Assembly (NCBI GenBank): GCA_011037195.1
Contig: JAAEAF010000666.1
Span: 124,001 to 188,000 of the forward strand
DNA: 64,000 nt
Reading direction: 5' to 3'
From: Triatoma infestans
Lineage: Eukaryota; Arthropoda; Insecta; Hemiptera; Reduviidae
The position numbers were made by a program, and so were the translations under genes. The notes below the pieces were generated by a model. The model saw only the letters and a program-made list of their open reading frames with translations. It did no database searches and was not told where the DNA came from. Below, piece after piece: positions 45,170 to 56,484 of the stretch (positions are counted from its first letter, which is position 1; every line of letters starts with the position of its first letter).

Positions 45170-47550
45170 TAATGTCTTTGAGGGCGTATTTTATTGAAAT
45201 GTAATGACAGATCGCCTAAAAAGAACAAATGAACAAAACAAAACAAAATTGTTTCCAGCGATTTTTCGTATTTTGATCGAGAAATAATTTCAAAACTCTG
45301 ACTGCCACAAGTTTTTTTTTCTTAATATCAGGGATAGATATCTAACCTGAATTCCTTGTGATTCCTTCAGAAATATCGCAACCTTTGCCCCACAAAACAA
45401 GAAATTTCCATTACTTCTCTAGCTTGCCATTGCTTGCTGTTCCCACATATGTTTGCTTATCCTTATTCAGGAGGCGATCGATCAACGCCTTTTTTTAAGA
45501 AACGGTAAAAGGAACGTAAGTATCTAATATTGGTAACGTTACCAATTACACAGTTGGTAACATATTGGTAATAATCTCTTTTAAGTTGATTTTCCAGTCG
45601 ATACTGTAACTAGAATTATATTTAGTGCATAATTTAGTTGGTATTGATTCAAGTTCATATACGTATATATATAAATTACAATATGATCATGTCCCATCTT
45701 AACCGCTCATAAACAATTGAATTACATCCACTATCTAATTCAGAGGCTTATATTTAGTTACAAGCATATTATATTAAACTACACTTGTTTCATTATGGCA
45801 GTAATTCTACTATTATGGCAGTAATTACGGCACTATGGCATAATTCTCATATATCTGATGTCAGTTCAAAATTGACATTCCACTGAGAGGAACGGAAGAA
45901 GTAATAGTAAACATAATTGATGGTATTAAAATATTGAAGATAATTTTCCTGTTGCGTTAAAATAAAGTGTAAATAGGACCTACGGTCTGGAAAAGAAAAT
46001 CATACTCTTAGTGAATGTAAAGACTGAATCAGTCAGTAGAGTGTAAACATAACCGCATGATTATCACTTACTACTTCCGCTTACTAGTAGTGCGGTATTT
46101 GTAAGCTTTGTGTACCTATCGCTTTTTCCAAGATTAGTATAGTATTTTGCTTATCCCTAATTGATCACCTCTATATTTATGTTAAAAGAAATACGAAAAA
46201 ATTGAATTTAAAGAAATTTTGTCATTTTATATAATACAATGGTATTAAAAGAAGAGAAAGTCGTGTGAGTGTGTCACACCAGATTTTTTTATTTAAGGAT
46301 CATTTTTGTGGGTAAAAAACCAAAAACATTAAATGCTCGGTGAATAACAATAAATAAGGAGGTTAAGGAGTACTTGGAAACAGATCCAAGTTGCTAACTG
46401 TAACAGTAATCGTCTGCGTGCAGACCTCATTCCTCCTACTTAGATCAGACCTTCTGTTAGAAGGGGATCCTAAACTAGACTGATATTAGAGATGGTAACG
46501 TTCAGATTCAATGGCATGCTCCTCTATTACCCAGTGATAGCAGTTATAGCCAGTTTATACTGAGTAGGCAGCTTCTTTTTTTTGCTACTCCACCCAGAGC
46601 AATCTCGTAAAGTTTTCACAATTATATAAAAAAACAAACCATTTAACTATATATCACGCACAATCTCCATCCAAATCATTCTTTTTCTTTTTAATATATT
46701 TACAGTCAGAAAATTCAAAGGAATAAAAATGATGGTTTCACGGATGAGATACATTGTTGTAATCAGCACGTGTCCGCATCTACAGATTTGTAAAGCCAGT
46801 AAATGTTAACAATTAAGGGTTAAGCCCACAGTAGCCGTAATAAGTTCAGCATAATAAAGCAGTGAAGTACAGTAATGCCAATTTTTCAGATAAATGTCGG
46901 TCAAAATCCAGATCGGAAATGCGAAATTATAGTTTTTAATCCGATTTTTTTTTGTGCGACACCGATTTTCCTTAAAGTTCCTGATTGCTACTCACATGTA
47001 AGGAGAAGTGAGCTTTTACTGAATATTTTTATGAGTTTTTTGGGTGTTTCTCTAAACTGACACTAACTCTTACACGCACGCTAAATCAGTAAATTCATAA
47101 ATATAGTCTTAACAATTACTTTTATTTGAAAAATTGTTTCCGGAAACATTTATTTTATGTGGATCTTATTCGGCGCTGAAATGTTACATTATTTACTTCT
47201 AAACCTTACATCCAATATTCTTGACTATCACACCGATTAGCAGTGCTGCCATGCGGCCTGCATTGTAGTCACATTCAATACCTGGTGTGTCTTAAAATAC
47301 TCTAATGAGTACTGTGTAAATGTGTAACCCTAATGTGTACTCGCTATCTTTATTTAAATATGATTTTATGATCAGAAAAACGTGTAATTAATATATCTGT
47401 TTGAAGAAAACTTTGATGATGGGCGAACGCCAGCGGAAAATATCTCTGATGCTCTGAAAACATTAGAATTATGATCAGTGCAGTATGGAGAAAGCCTTGT
47501 GTTTATTTTTCATTGGTTTTGTGAATTTTATTTCATAAAATAAAATGAAA
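45170..47550. other. Non-coding stretch with DR1 and fold-back fragments
   Basis: The reversed DR1 terminus GAAGAGAAAGTCGTGTGAGT, GTGTCACACCAGATT is at 46251-46284. A short fold-back relic, GATGATGGGCGAACGCC and AAATATCTCTGATGCTCTG, is at 47416-47456. ATTATGGCAGTAATT-type near-repeats occur at 45795-45850. No gene is recognised. Confidence 0.45.
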
Positions 47551-47555
47551 GTAAT

Positions 47556-47824
47556 TGTTAGGGTTAATGGGGAAATTAAGAATAATGTTAGTAAACCAAA
47601 AAAACAACAATTAATACAGTAACAGCAGAAACAGTTTTATTATTATAAAGAACATAATAAACTTTTGATTTAAAAAGAAAGAAATAAACGCATAGACGGA
47701 CATTAAAATATCACACTTCCTTCATGGAGGATACAATGAGAAATAACCAACAACAGCTATGTACATATAACCTCCACTCCGTCAGCCAAGACTTGCCAAA
47801 TGATAAAGTTATATTCTATTTCCA
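47556..47824 (-). repeat. 3' LTR of the copia element
   Basis: Nearly identical to 52160-52427. It is preceded on the element strand by a purine-rich tract (TTGAGGGGAAG, near 47830-47842) suited to be the polypurine primer of plus-strand synthesis. Confidence 0.93.
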
Positions 47825-49924
47825 TAATGCTTCCCCTCAAGTCTTGGTTGAAACCACACGCATTCCAATCATTTCCATTAAGTGCGAATGTCTTCCCCCC
47901 GGGAATGCTTTAGTCAATAAATCAGCCAGCATGTACTTTGTTTCTTTATGCTTAACTTCAAATAGCTCCTCTTTAATCGCATCTCTAATGAAGTGGTACC
48001 GCAAGTCAGTATGCTTAGTTCTGTTATGAACCACTGGATTTTCAGCTAGTTTGAGCGCACCCATGTTATCATTAAATAGCGTGATTGGATTGGAGGCTTC
48101 ACAACCAATTTCATCAAAAATCCTTTGAAGATAAATACTCTCCTTAACTGCTTCAGTCAGACTCATGAATTCAGCTTCAGTAGAACACAAAGCCACTGTT
48201 CTTTGTCTCTTAGAGTCCCAGGAAATGGGCCCTCCAGAATGCATAAATATAAACTCAGTGCATGATCTTCTATCGTCAGCTTTGCCAGCCCAGTCAGCAT
48301 CCATATAACCAACTAACGGCTCATTGTTTGATGAATAAGTTACTCCAACATGGGTTTTTCCTTTTAAATATCTTAAAACACGTTTAGCGGCAACCCAGTG
48401 CTCTTTAGTGTAACAATTGTTAAATTGACCTAAGCGGTTAACAGAATTATCAGGTCTGGTGGCTAACGCTAGGTAGTTTAAAGCACCTATAAGCTCTCTA
48501 TATGGGAGCTTCATGTCTTCTTGAGATGGTGTCCTTCCGGCTTGGATAATTTTACATTAATGTCCATTGGAGTTTTGACAGGATTGGCATTTGTCATGCC
48601 ATATCTTTCAAGCACATCCTGAATAAAGCTTTTTTGACTTAGAGTTATCTTGTTATCGTCACACTGAAATTCAATACCTAAACAATAGGAAACTTGTCCT
48701 ATATTTTTTGATTCAAATTTTTTTGGGACACTTTTAGTTACTTTTGATATAATCTTCTTACCTGGAGAAGTAATAATATGTCATCGACATACTGAGTATT
48801 AATGTTGGGATCTTCCCCTCATTTAGGTAATATAGACAGGGGTCACAATCAGTAGGTTCAGCCCCTAGTTGTTTTAATATATTATCTAATTTAAAGAACC
48901 AGTTCCTTCCAGCTTGTTTCAAGCCGTATAGTTCCTTTCTCAAAAGGCAAACTACATTTCCATTGTTGAGTTCTGACAACATTTTACTGGCGCTGTTTTT
49001 AATTTCATCATCCGTTCCAATTTCCTCTTTAATTATAGTTAATACCTCCTTTAAACATTTGGAGTTAATACCTCCATATAAATCTTTTCATCCAATTCTG
49101 CCTTAAGGTACGCAGTTGTAACATCTAATTGGTTTATGAATAAATTATAATGAGCAGATATAGCAGTTAATAATCTGACAGAACTTAACCTTGCCACAGG
49201 TGCATACGTTTGATCAAAATGAACTCCAGGCCTTTATGAAAATCCTTGCGCCACAAGGCGTGCTTTTTCTTCTCTCCAGAGCACCAGCTGAATTTTATTA
49301 GTCAAGACAATTCTACTTCCTGTCAATATGCAACAGTGTTAATATGGAGGTATTAACACATATCCAACTAGATCCCATGTCTTATTTTTTAATATCGTCA
49401 TTACTTCAGTAGCAATAGCTTTATACCATTCGTTGGAAGTTGGACCATTTAAAACCTGATCAATTGGAATTTCTGAGAATAAGGCTTCTTCTTCAAATGT
49501 TGTAGTATTAACTTCGGACTCTTCTTCTTCAATTGGTGCTAATTATAGAGTTTACGAGGTCTTCCCCTCAACCCTGATCTTATTTTAGGTCTACCACGTA
49601 CTCTGGTTTTATCGTACTCTGCTCTTCAAGTACATCAGTGTTCTCATTATTTTTATTTTCTACATTATCATTGTTGAGGCTCAGGGAATTCTTCTAAATT
49701 ATTTTCATTTTCGTTATTGACTTCAAATATTGAATCACTACCTTTATTCTTAGTTGTAGATATATTGGAATCTTCTATAAATTCCACGTCTCGGGTAATT
49801 ATAATTTTCTTCTCATTTGTTAACCATATGCTGTATCCTTTTGATTCTTCTGAATATCCGAAAAATATTCCGCTCTTCCCTCTCGGTTCAAGCTTTTCTC
49901 GTGAAGGTCTAGAATCTAAACAAT

Positions 49925-50775
49925 ATGGGTTATTTTCCGGTTATCCTCGGAAAATCAATAACATACTCTTCGATTACAATATTAATAATTCTCTGTTAGC
50001 AAGATTATCAGCTACTAAAGATCTGGGAGTATGGCTGGATAATAAGTTGACATTCAATCTTCATATAGATACCATTTGCAAACGAGCTTATAAATTGCTG
50101 GGCTTCATATATAGATCTTCTCGTGATTTCACTAATGTGGCTCCAATAGTACATCTTTATTGTTTCATTGTTCGTCCTATACTCGAATATGCTAGTTGTA
50201 TTTGGTCTCCATATACGATTACTAATATTAGTATGATTGAGAAAATACAAACAAAATTCTTAAAACTAGTCCATTTCCGTTGTCAATATCCTAAAAAAAA
50301 TTCTATAAATCTGGCTTCTCTAGGTGAACGAAGAAACATTGCTGATTTACTTTTTCTGCATGGTCTCCTCAATAATAATATAGATTCTTCAGAACTATTA
50401 TCCTTTTTCAGTTTCAATGTCCCATCCGTTTCTACCCGTAACACTCGTTTATTTTATCAACACTTCTCTCGCTCTAACTACATCTTTCACTCACCAGTCA
50501 ATAGAATGATGTACCTAGCAAACAGTCTTCCTGAGAATGTTGACCTAAACAACATAACAAAAACTAATTTAAAGAAAATTCTAAGTTCTCTAGAGATTAA
50601 GTACCGCAATACTAAATAAAATCTACTCACGTTTAATTTTCACATAACAAACTGATTTATTGTATATTTTGTAATTTATATTTATGTTGTTACTTTATAT
50701 AATAGCGTAAGATTTTCTGCAATTTATTTATTATTATTTCATCTTCTTAGTTCTTATTAGAAACTATTTCTATTT
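49925..50775 (+). mobile_element. LINE-F: 5'-truncated LINE fragment inserted in copia
   Basis: Plus-strand LINE 3' end lying antisense within the minus-strand copia. It starts in the region after the RT catalytic core and includes the ORF end at 50619 and an AT-rich 3' part. Copia sequence stops near 50775 (GKSK) and resumes near 49920. The insertion accompanies loss of the integrase core, and no target duplication is evident, so a deletion may have occurred at or after insertion. Confidence 0.8.
49935..50619 (+). pseudogene. LINE-F ORF2 C-terminal portion, open
   Basis: About 228 codons in one open frame. SATKDLGVWLDNKLTFNLHI is the typical post-catalytic block of Jockey/CR1-like reverse transcriptases. 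AYKLLGFIYRSSRDF, CFIVRPILEYASCIWSP and IEKIQTKFLKLVHFRC follow. The C-terminus shows SPVNRMMYLANSLPENVD and LKKILSSLEIKYRNTK before TAA at 50617-50619. The catalytic palm is absent because of 5' truncation. The frame continues upstream into antisense copia sequence (to 49717), which creates an artificial chimeric frame with no biological meaning. Confidence 0.8.
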
Positions 50776-51069
50776 AGATTTTCCTAGAGATTCCACTCGC
50801 ACAGGTCCAAATAAATCTGAATGAATGATTTCTAACACATCCACTTCTTTATTGGAATATTTAGGAAATGTGGAGCGAGTTATTTTTCCTTGAAGACAAA
50901 TATCACATTCTAATGATTTATTTGCATTTTTAAGGTCAAGGCCCCTTATTACACCTTTTTTGCAGACTTTGTTTAGATCTCTAAAATTAATATGCCCCAA
51001 ACGACGATGCCACAACATCAGTTTTTATTCGAATTTTCGTGAACAGAGTATAAAATATCTACACGGTTT

Positions 51070-52043
51070 ATTTTTTAGCACTACCTTCTTCACTTTTTTA
51101 TTCGGTCTTCCTACCACAATTTTATTCGACTTATTTCCGCATACACGCGTAAATTTGCCAATTTGATTACACAAATGTGCAGTACACCACTATCTAAGCA
51201 CCATCTAGCTTTTTCTTCTGGTGAGTGAAGTGCCTCCGATAAGAATAAATTCACATCTTTTGAATCCTCAGTTTTCCTAGTAAATTGTTTAAATTTGTTA
51301 CGGCATTCGTTAGCCTTATGGCCGAATTTCTTACATCTATAAACATTGAAATTGATATCTTTCGGAACTATTATGCTTAACTTCATTTGATTTGGTTTTA
51401 TTATTAAATTTCTTTTGTTTACCTGCATACATGGCGTTTGGTTCTGATTTTCCGTGTGTGTTATCTGCGCTTCTGGCATCAGATTCTTCTATAATTTTAA
51501 TGCGTAATGCGTCTGTTGTTGGCAATGTATCTCGCACATCGAAAGTTTTCGAAACTATTAGGATGGCTGTAGAGTAACATAATTGTCAGAAGATCTGCAT
51601 TAATCGTGACTTCCATCTCTCCAAGTTTATCAACCACGTCGAAAAACTTATTCAAATGTTCCCTTACAGTATCGCCTTCACTCATCCGATGGAGCGTAAG
51701 TGCTTCAACAGTAAGTGGCTTTCCTTGCAGGCCCCTTTGACTGGTAAATTTCTTTGAACTTACACCATACATCGTGAGATGTTTCGCAACTTTTTATTTG
51801 CTTAAGCTTTGAGTCGCAGATTGAAAGGATGATGTCCGCTTTCGCCTTGTTATCGTTTGTCTTCCAAGTGTTTACTTCTTCCTCTGAAGCCGGATCTCCT
51901 TTTAGGGACACGGGTTTCTTAATTTCCCCACTGACATATCCCCACTCATCATTGTTAATTAGCAGAGCTTGCATCTGCAGTATCTAGGCATCATAATTAT
52001 CTTTAGACAATCTTTCGATACGAGAAATATTCATCATACTCAT
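51070..52043 (-). pseudogene. copia gag with zinc knuckle, decayed
   Basis: Start ATG at 52043-52041 (MSMMNISRIERLSKDNYDA), followed by an in-frame TAG where Trp is usual, then ILQMQALLINNDEWGYVSG and WCKFKEIYQSKG of the copia gag (UBN2-type) domain. A frameshift follows, then EALTLHRMSEGDTVREHLNK and VVDKLGEM. The CCHC knuckle region near 51320 reads VYRCKKFGHKANEC, with the first Cys replaced by Val. Gag would form the virus-like particle; this copy cannot. Confidence 0.85.
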
Positions 52044-52159
52044 TTTATAATAAAATAGAAACACCACCCATTTTATAATAAAACGAAAACAAAATTCACT
52101 TTAAATTAACACAACAATCACAGTTACACGATTGCGCAATACCGCTTTGGGCCCCTAAC

Positions 52160-52427
52160 TGTTAGGGTTAATGGGGAAATTAAGAATAATGTTAGTAAAC
52201 CAAAAAACAACAATTAATACAGTAACAGCAGAAACAGTTTTATTATTATAAAGAACATAATAAACTTTTGATTTAAAAAGAAAGAAATAAACGCATAGAC
52301 GGACATTAAAATATCACACTTCCTTCATGGAGGACACAATGAGAAATAACCAACAACAGCTATCTACATATAACCTCCACTCCGTCAGCCAAGACTGGCC
52401 AAATGATAAAGTTATATTCTATTTCCT
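52160..52427 (-). repeat. 5' LTR of the copia element
   Basis: Differs from 47556-47824 by a one-base length change in an A run, four substitutions (GATAC/GACAC, TATGTA/TATCTA, ACTTGCC/ACTGGCC) including the terminal base, where the usual TG start has become AG on the element strand. Confidence 0.93.
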
Positions 52428-52429
52428 TA

Positions 52430-53640
52430 ACTAATAAATCTTAATTCTAACGCGATCATTCTGAAGTTGACTGAAAAAAAAAAATATATATATTTATAAA
52501 CAAAAACCTTTGTCGTGAAATACCAAATGATTTTTAGAATTAATTGACAATCTTTATTCAGACTTGGAATTTGTACTGAACAATTATTTGGGCTTAACAT
52601 TATATATAAATAATATACAGGAGGTAGGATATATAGCTGGATAATTCCTCTGTCATAAGATATCTACTTGAATGTAACTACATTGTAGACCACATGACAG
52701 GAATCGATAGGTCTCCCATGTTAAACTGGTAATGGCTTTATAAAGTTCAGTCGAACTTCACCTAGAACTTAATTAAACTTAATTTTTCCAGAAAATAATT
52801 CGAAAATAGAAAGTGATAGGTTTGTTAGAGCGGACATCGTTATTTCAGTTTTTATGAACAAAAAAAAAGTTGACTATTTTCCGAGAATATTCCAACAATC
52901 TCAGAAACATATTCGGAAAAGTTGCATTTTTTTAACCGATTTTCATCAAATTTTAGAATCACTGCAATGCAGATTACCACTTTAATCTGAGGTCTTGGGT
53001 ACACAGATTTTCTCCCAAAATTTCCTTGTTTAATCTTCAACCTTAATCCTTCCTTAATCATCATCCCCTTTTGTTGGTATACTCAATAAAATCAAGTTTG
53101 ATCTTGCTACAGCTTTTTACTTATTTTTTTTTTTTAATTAGCCGTGTTTTAGACACAATTCTTCAATATCCTTTCTTTCACATCAGGGAATCTCAACGCT
53201 TTGTAAATTTGGTAAATATACAGTTTTCAAAAATGTTGCTACAGCAGAAAGGAACTAGTAATGTATAAAAGCACCCTAATTAAAAATCCAAGAAGTATGC
53301 CAGAAAATTATCAATCAGTCTTAATACAGCTTTTAAATTATTTCTAACAGAATAGTGTCTGAAAGCTTTAGAACATGCCTTCTTATCTTCCCTTTCCAAT
53401 AAATTAAGATTTAAAACTGAATGAATATTTATGTAGACCAAGCTTCTAAGCCATTCCACATACCGGTCACAATCTCTTGCACATTTTAAACATCTTACCT
53501 TGTGTAGTATAAGGTTTACATATTTATACTTCTGTTTAGTGACTGTCTACATTAAATATTTCTTCTTTTTTTATTTTTATTTAGGAAAATTATTACAATT
53601 TTGAGGCAAAAAGATACTTGGCAGGGGCTGACAAAAAAGA
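52430..53640 (+). other. Non-coding stretch with a DR1 module
   Basis: 52790-53010 has TTTTTCCAGAAAATAATTCG, AGAAAGTGATAGG, ATTTTCCGAGAATATTCC, GTTGCATTTTTTTAACCGA and TTTTCATCAAATTTTAG in DR1 order. Nothing else is recognised. Confidence 0.5.
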
Positions 53641-53644
53641 TTTC

Positions 53645-53888
53645 ATCAGAGACATTTACCGTGGTAGCCTGCTTCATTTTGTGGTCATCGACCGGTTTCG
53701 GGCGTTCGCCCATCTTCAGGATGCGTTTTTTCAGACAGTGTAACACTCGTGATTGTGTAAACTGAATTTGCTCTGTGCAAGTCTGTGTTGTCACACTGTC
53801 TGAAAAACGCATCCTGAAGATGGGCGAACGCCTGAAACTGGTCGATGACCACAAATAGAAGCAGGCTACCACGGTAAATGTCTCTGAT
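53645..53888. repeat. Fold-back repeat (FB), complete hairpin
   Basis: Left arm 53645-53741 (97 bp) and right arm 53793-53888 (96 bp) are near-perfect reverse complements around a 51 bp loop. Each arm contains ATCAGAGACATTTACCGTGG, GTGGTCATCGACC, CGCCCATCTTCAGGATGCG and CAGACAGTG. A few mismatches occur (ATTTTGTGG against ATTTGTGG; GGTTTCGG against AGTTTCAG). The flank GATGCTTTCCAGCTCTGCGG is shared with the copy at 11.95 kb. No coding capacity. Confidence 0.93.
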
Positions 53889-53924
53889 GCTTTCCAGCTC
53901 TGCGGAACCAACCAGCACAACTAA

Positions 53925-54010
53925 AAAGATTTCAACTCGAAAAGTTGATATTTTTGACGTTTCGGACACCTTCAGTGTACTTCTTCAGGAACTGTTAAAA
54001 GACGTCTTTT
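53925..54010. repeat. Second hairpin-type motif beside the fold-back
   Basis: TTTCAACTCGAAAAGTTG (hairpin), TTGACGTTTCGGACACC, CTTCTTCAGGAACTG and AAAAGACGTCTTTT (palindrome) follow directly on the fold-back element. GACGTTTCGG...CTTCAG is the same kind of motif as in the fold-back arms but in different sequence. Confidence 0.4.
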
Positions 54011-54526
54011 AAGATGACGAGTGTTTGACCCTAGCCTACCATCTTTTTGCTTCTTTCATTTACAACGGCCATACTTAAATATTATTTTCTATTTACAATT
54101 TTGAGATTTCTTTTATAGATTTTTAATTGAACTCAAGTGGCCATGGTGGGGGATGAATTTGATGATATTCGGGTTGATGTAGAATGAGACGCATTACTTT
54201 ACAGTTGTTACAATGTATTTTTACATGTTCTAATTAGTAACAAGTATTGTAGAATAAGAAACTGACTCACTAACAGACAGTTAGGCGAAGCAAAATTCTA
54301 GATACCGCACATTGAAGAGCTCATACAAGTCAGTAATGCTGGTACACTCTTCTTGATGATTTAAAACTATTGTATTCAGACTTCTAACCTGCCTGTTAGT
54401 GACTGTCTACAGGCTCTTCCTTTTAATACTTGTCACATTTTAATCTGATATAGTCTGATTTAAACATACAAAAGGATCCCTACTTATAGAAGCTTCATGT
54501 TTTCATCACAGAATGGAAAAAATTCA

Positions 54527-54960
54527 AGTAAAAACACTTATACAGCTTTCTCTTACTGAAATTAGAAAAATTCTAATTTATAACCTTTCTTCAAATTTGG
54601 AATTTTTATTAGTACTTTATTTGGCATAGCATTGTATTGAGATATAGATGGGATGGTGGAGAAGAGTTTGAAAGATCCTCTACTCAAGGATTCCCAGACT
54701 CACAGGTGTGTAATTATTAGTAATTAAAGGAAAAATCACTGGAGCCGTTTACAAGAAAAGAATAAAAGAAAACATTTAGTAAATTTGGTTTAGTTGGAGG
54801 GGGGCGACGGATCTCAATGGAATATCAAACTTGGAGCTTCCCGCAACTTCTTTTCACTGTTATTTTGTTCATATTCACACACGTCATACAGACACACAGA
54901 CCATTCGCTAAAACATTGTTAAGTGGGATCTCTCAGCTTTCTGGCCACCTTTCTTCTGGC
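54527..54960 (+). repeat. DR1 copy, forward
   Basis: The terminal remnant ACAGCTTTCTCTTACTG is at 54542-54558, then CTTCAAATTTGGAATTTTTA, TCACTGGAGCCGTTTACAAG, TATTTTGTTCATATTCACAC, GACCATTCGCTAAAACATTG and GGATCTCTCAGC. The CA-rich part is short here. Confidence 0.7.
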
Positions 54961-54964
54961 ATTC

Positions 54965-55800
54965 TTCTAAGCGGGTCATAACATGCTAAAGAACGTCCAC
55001 CTTCTTACCTGTATCCATCCATTTTCCTCAGTTGATTCATCTTGATGTTTTGTTAAGCATTTCCTCGAAGCACTTCATCTTTACTGTCTTCATCTTTGCA
55101 TAGATCTTCGTTCCGAGTATGCGCTCTGGGGTCTCTATAGAGTGGCAAACCAACTGGTGAAAATCCTACCAACAGTTAAAGGAAGTGCACAGTCCGCTAC
55201 GTTCCCGCCTGCGGAAGAAAATCTCTGCTGGGAAACTCTAAACAGCAATAATCAATAATTTCTTCAAATAATAACTAATCTAACTAGTAAAAAGTTATTA
55301 ATCAAATTTATTATGCTCATATATTCATAGTGTTTGTATGAATTTGAAATCAAAATTGTTTCATTTCGTCCAGAATGGAAACTTCCATAGTTCAATGGAC
55401 CGTGACGAATTTCTGTAAATAATTGTTCGCTGTTTTACTGTATAGCAGACTGTTAGTTTAGTTTCCAAGCTATGTTGTATTAGTATTAAATATGAATGCA
55501 GTTTACTCTCTGACAAAATTGTGTTTTCTATTTCTATTGTACGAACAACAAAACTATTTGTAAGAATGACACAAACAGAAGGCCTTATTGGATAGACCAT
55601 ACTTTACATACTGCGTATCTCAACTTCCAGTACTCAAATTTTCACCAAACGTGCAAGTTTTTTGGTACAGTTAAGTCTCTGTTAATGTGAGTGGATGCAA
55701 TATAAATTTATTGAAATTCAGAGGAAAGTTTAGCGCCACCACTTCCTCTCTCTCCGCACAACCTTAAATTAATAATTTTTTTCTCCATAAAATTTGCAAA
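54965..55800. other. Non-coding stretch, nothing certain
   Basis: A weak retroelement-like patch on the minus strand (AGAATGCCAGAAGAAAGG context near 54965) is too eroded to call. No gene. Confidence 0.3.
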
Positions 55801-55807
55801 TGCAATG

Positions 55808-56480
55808 ACAGTTTTTTAGTTTCTCTTACTCTAGTAAGAAAATTGCGAAAAAATGGTTTTTATAAAATGGTCTGCCTATGTGTGTACGTATGTGAACAGC
55901 ATAGCTCAATCAATTGTAGAAAAATTGGAACAAGTTCAAACTTGACATTCCGTTGAAGTATCACCATGGCAACTGACCATAATTTTCTCAACTGGAATAC
56001 CACTTTATCGAATGAATTTCTCTTTTTTTGCAATTTTCTCTAAAATGACTCAAACAGTTTTCATTAAAGTTGACTTGTCAGCTAAACATCATAAAAAGAG
56101 CTACAACTTTTATTTGAAACATTTCTCCGAGAAAATTCATTTGAGAAAGCTTTTGGCGGAGGGATGGGGTTATGTTTTCCTCTAAAGTGTTATTTTAGTT
56201 TATTATACAATTCTGTCATTTAAATAATATCAAATAGAATTAAATATGTTGCCGCTATTCCGTGTTTGAAGAAAATCGGTTATCCGGAAATAATTTTTAC
56301 TGAATAGTTTTGCATTTTTTTGCGATTTTCACCGACAGATTTCATTAATCACTAACTGTGAATATAGGGAACCGTCACGTTTGTTGGCAACTATTTTCAG
56401 AAGAATATTCATTTAAAGAACTTTTGTGGAAGAGCGAGTTTTGGTTCAATTGCAAATAATCAATATTTCTTGAGATGATA
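55808..56480 (-). repeat. DR1 copy, reverse, two modules
   Basis: TTTCTCTTACTCTAGTAAGA marks the end. CATAGCTCAATCAATTGTAG, TTTGAAACATTTCTCCGAG, AAAATTCATTTGAGAAAGC, TTTGAAGAAAATCGGTTATC, CCGGAAATAATTTTTACTG and GAAGAATATTCATTTAAAG follow in reversed DR1 order, with the module present twice. With 54527-54960 it forms a second facing pair. Confidence 0.75.
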
Positions 56481-56484
56481 AAGT

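Larger units (their letters stand above)
47837..51200 (-). pseudogene. copia pol: protease, integrase, RT, RNase H, decayed
   Basis: On the minus strand: protease WCLDSG (about 51200); the integrase zinc and core start LWHRRLGH, CDICLQGK, HSDLFGP (51018-50770); then the LINE insert. Pol resumes near 49920 with KLEPRGKSGIFFGYSEESKG. RT: VAQGF, HFDQTYAPVARLSSVRLL, INQLDVTTAYLKAELDE (about 49250-49080), KELYGLKQAGRNW (about 48910), and YVDD near 48786, reachable only after a frameshift. RNase H (48514-47837) is open for 225 codons: MDADWAG, STEAEFMSL, LFNDN, KHTDLRYHFIRD. About 150 residues of the integrase core between HSDLFGP and the C-terminal part are missing. The product cannot be functional. 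Confidence 0.9.
47556..52427 (-). mobile_element. Ty1/copia-type LTR retrotransposon with nested LINE fragment
   Basis: Two direct LTRs of about 269 bp bound a minus-strand gag-pol region. The domain order gag, zinc knuckle, protease, integrase, reverse transcriptase, RNase H, with integrase before RT, is diagnostic of copia. The LTRs read TGGAAATAG...CCCTAACA on the element strand. They differ by only about four substitutions and one indel, yet the interior is broken by stops, frameshifts, a missing integrase core and an inserted LINE fragment. No convincing 5 bp target duplication was seen (GTAAT left, TAACT right). Confidence 0.93.

Noticed and set aside
46866..46890. Possible SINE-1 tail relic (AGTAATGCCAATTTTTCAG)
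   Set aside because: Similarity to the SINE-1 3' part is short and no head or duplication accompanies it.
49717..49930. N-terminal 70 codons of the 300-codon frame ending at 50619
   Set aside because: They are antisense copia pol sequence; only the later part is LINE protein.
47551..52432. Target-site duplication for the copia element
   Set aside because: GTAAT and TAACT flanking the LTRs do not match.
54965..55140. LINE C-terminus-like patch on the minus strand
   Set aside because: Only a vague similarity over a handful of residues with stops and frameshifts; insufficient.
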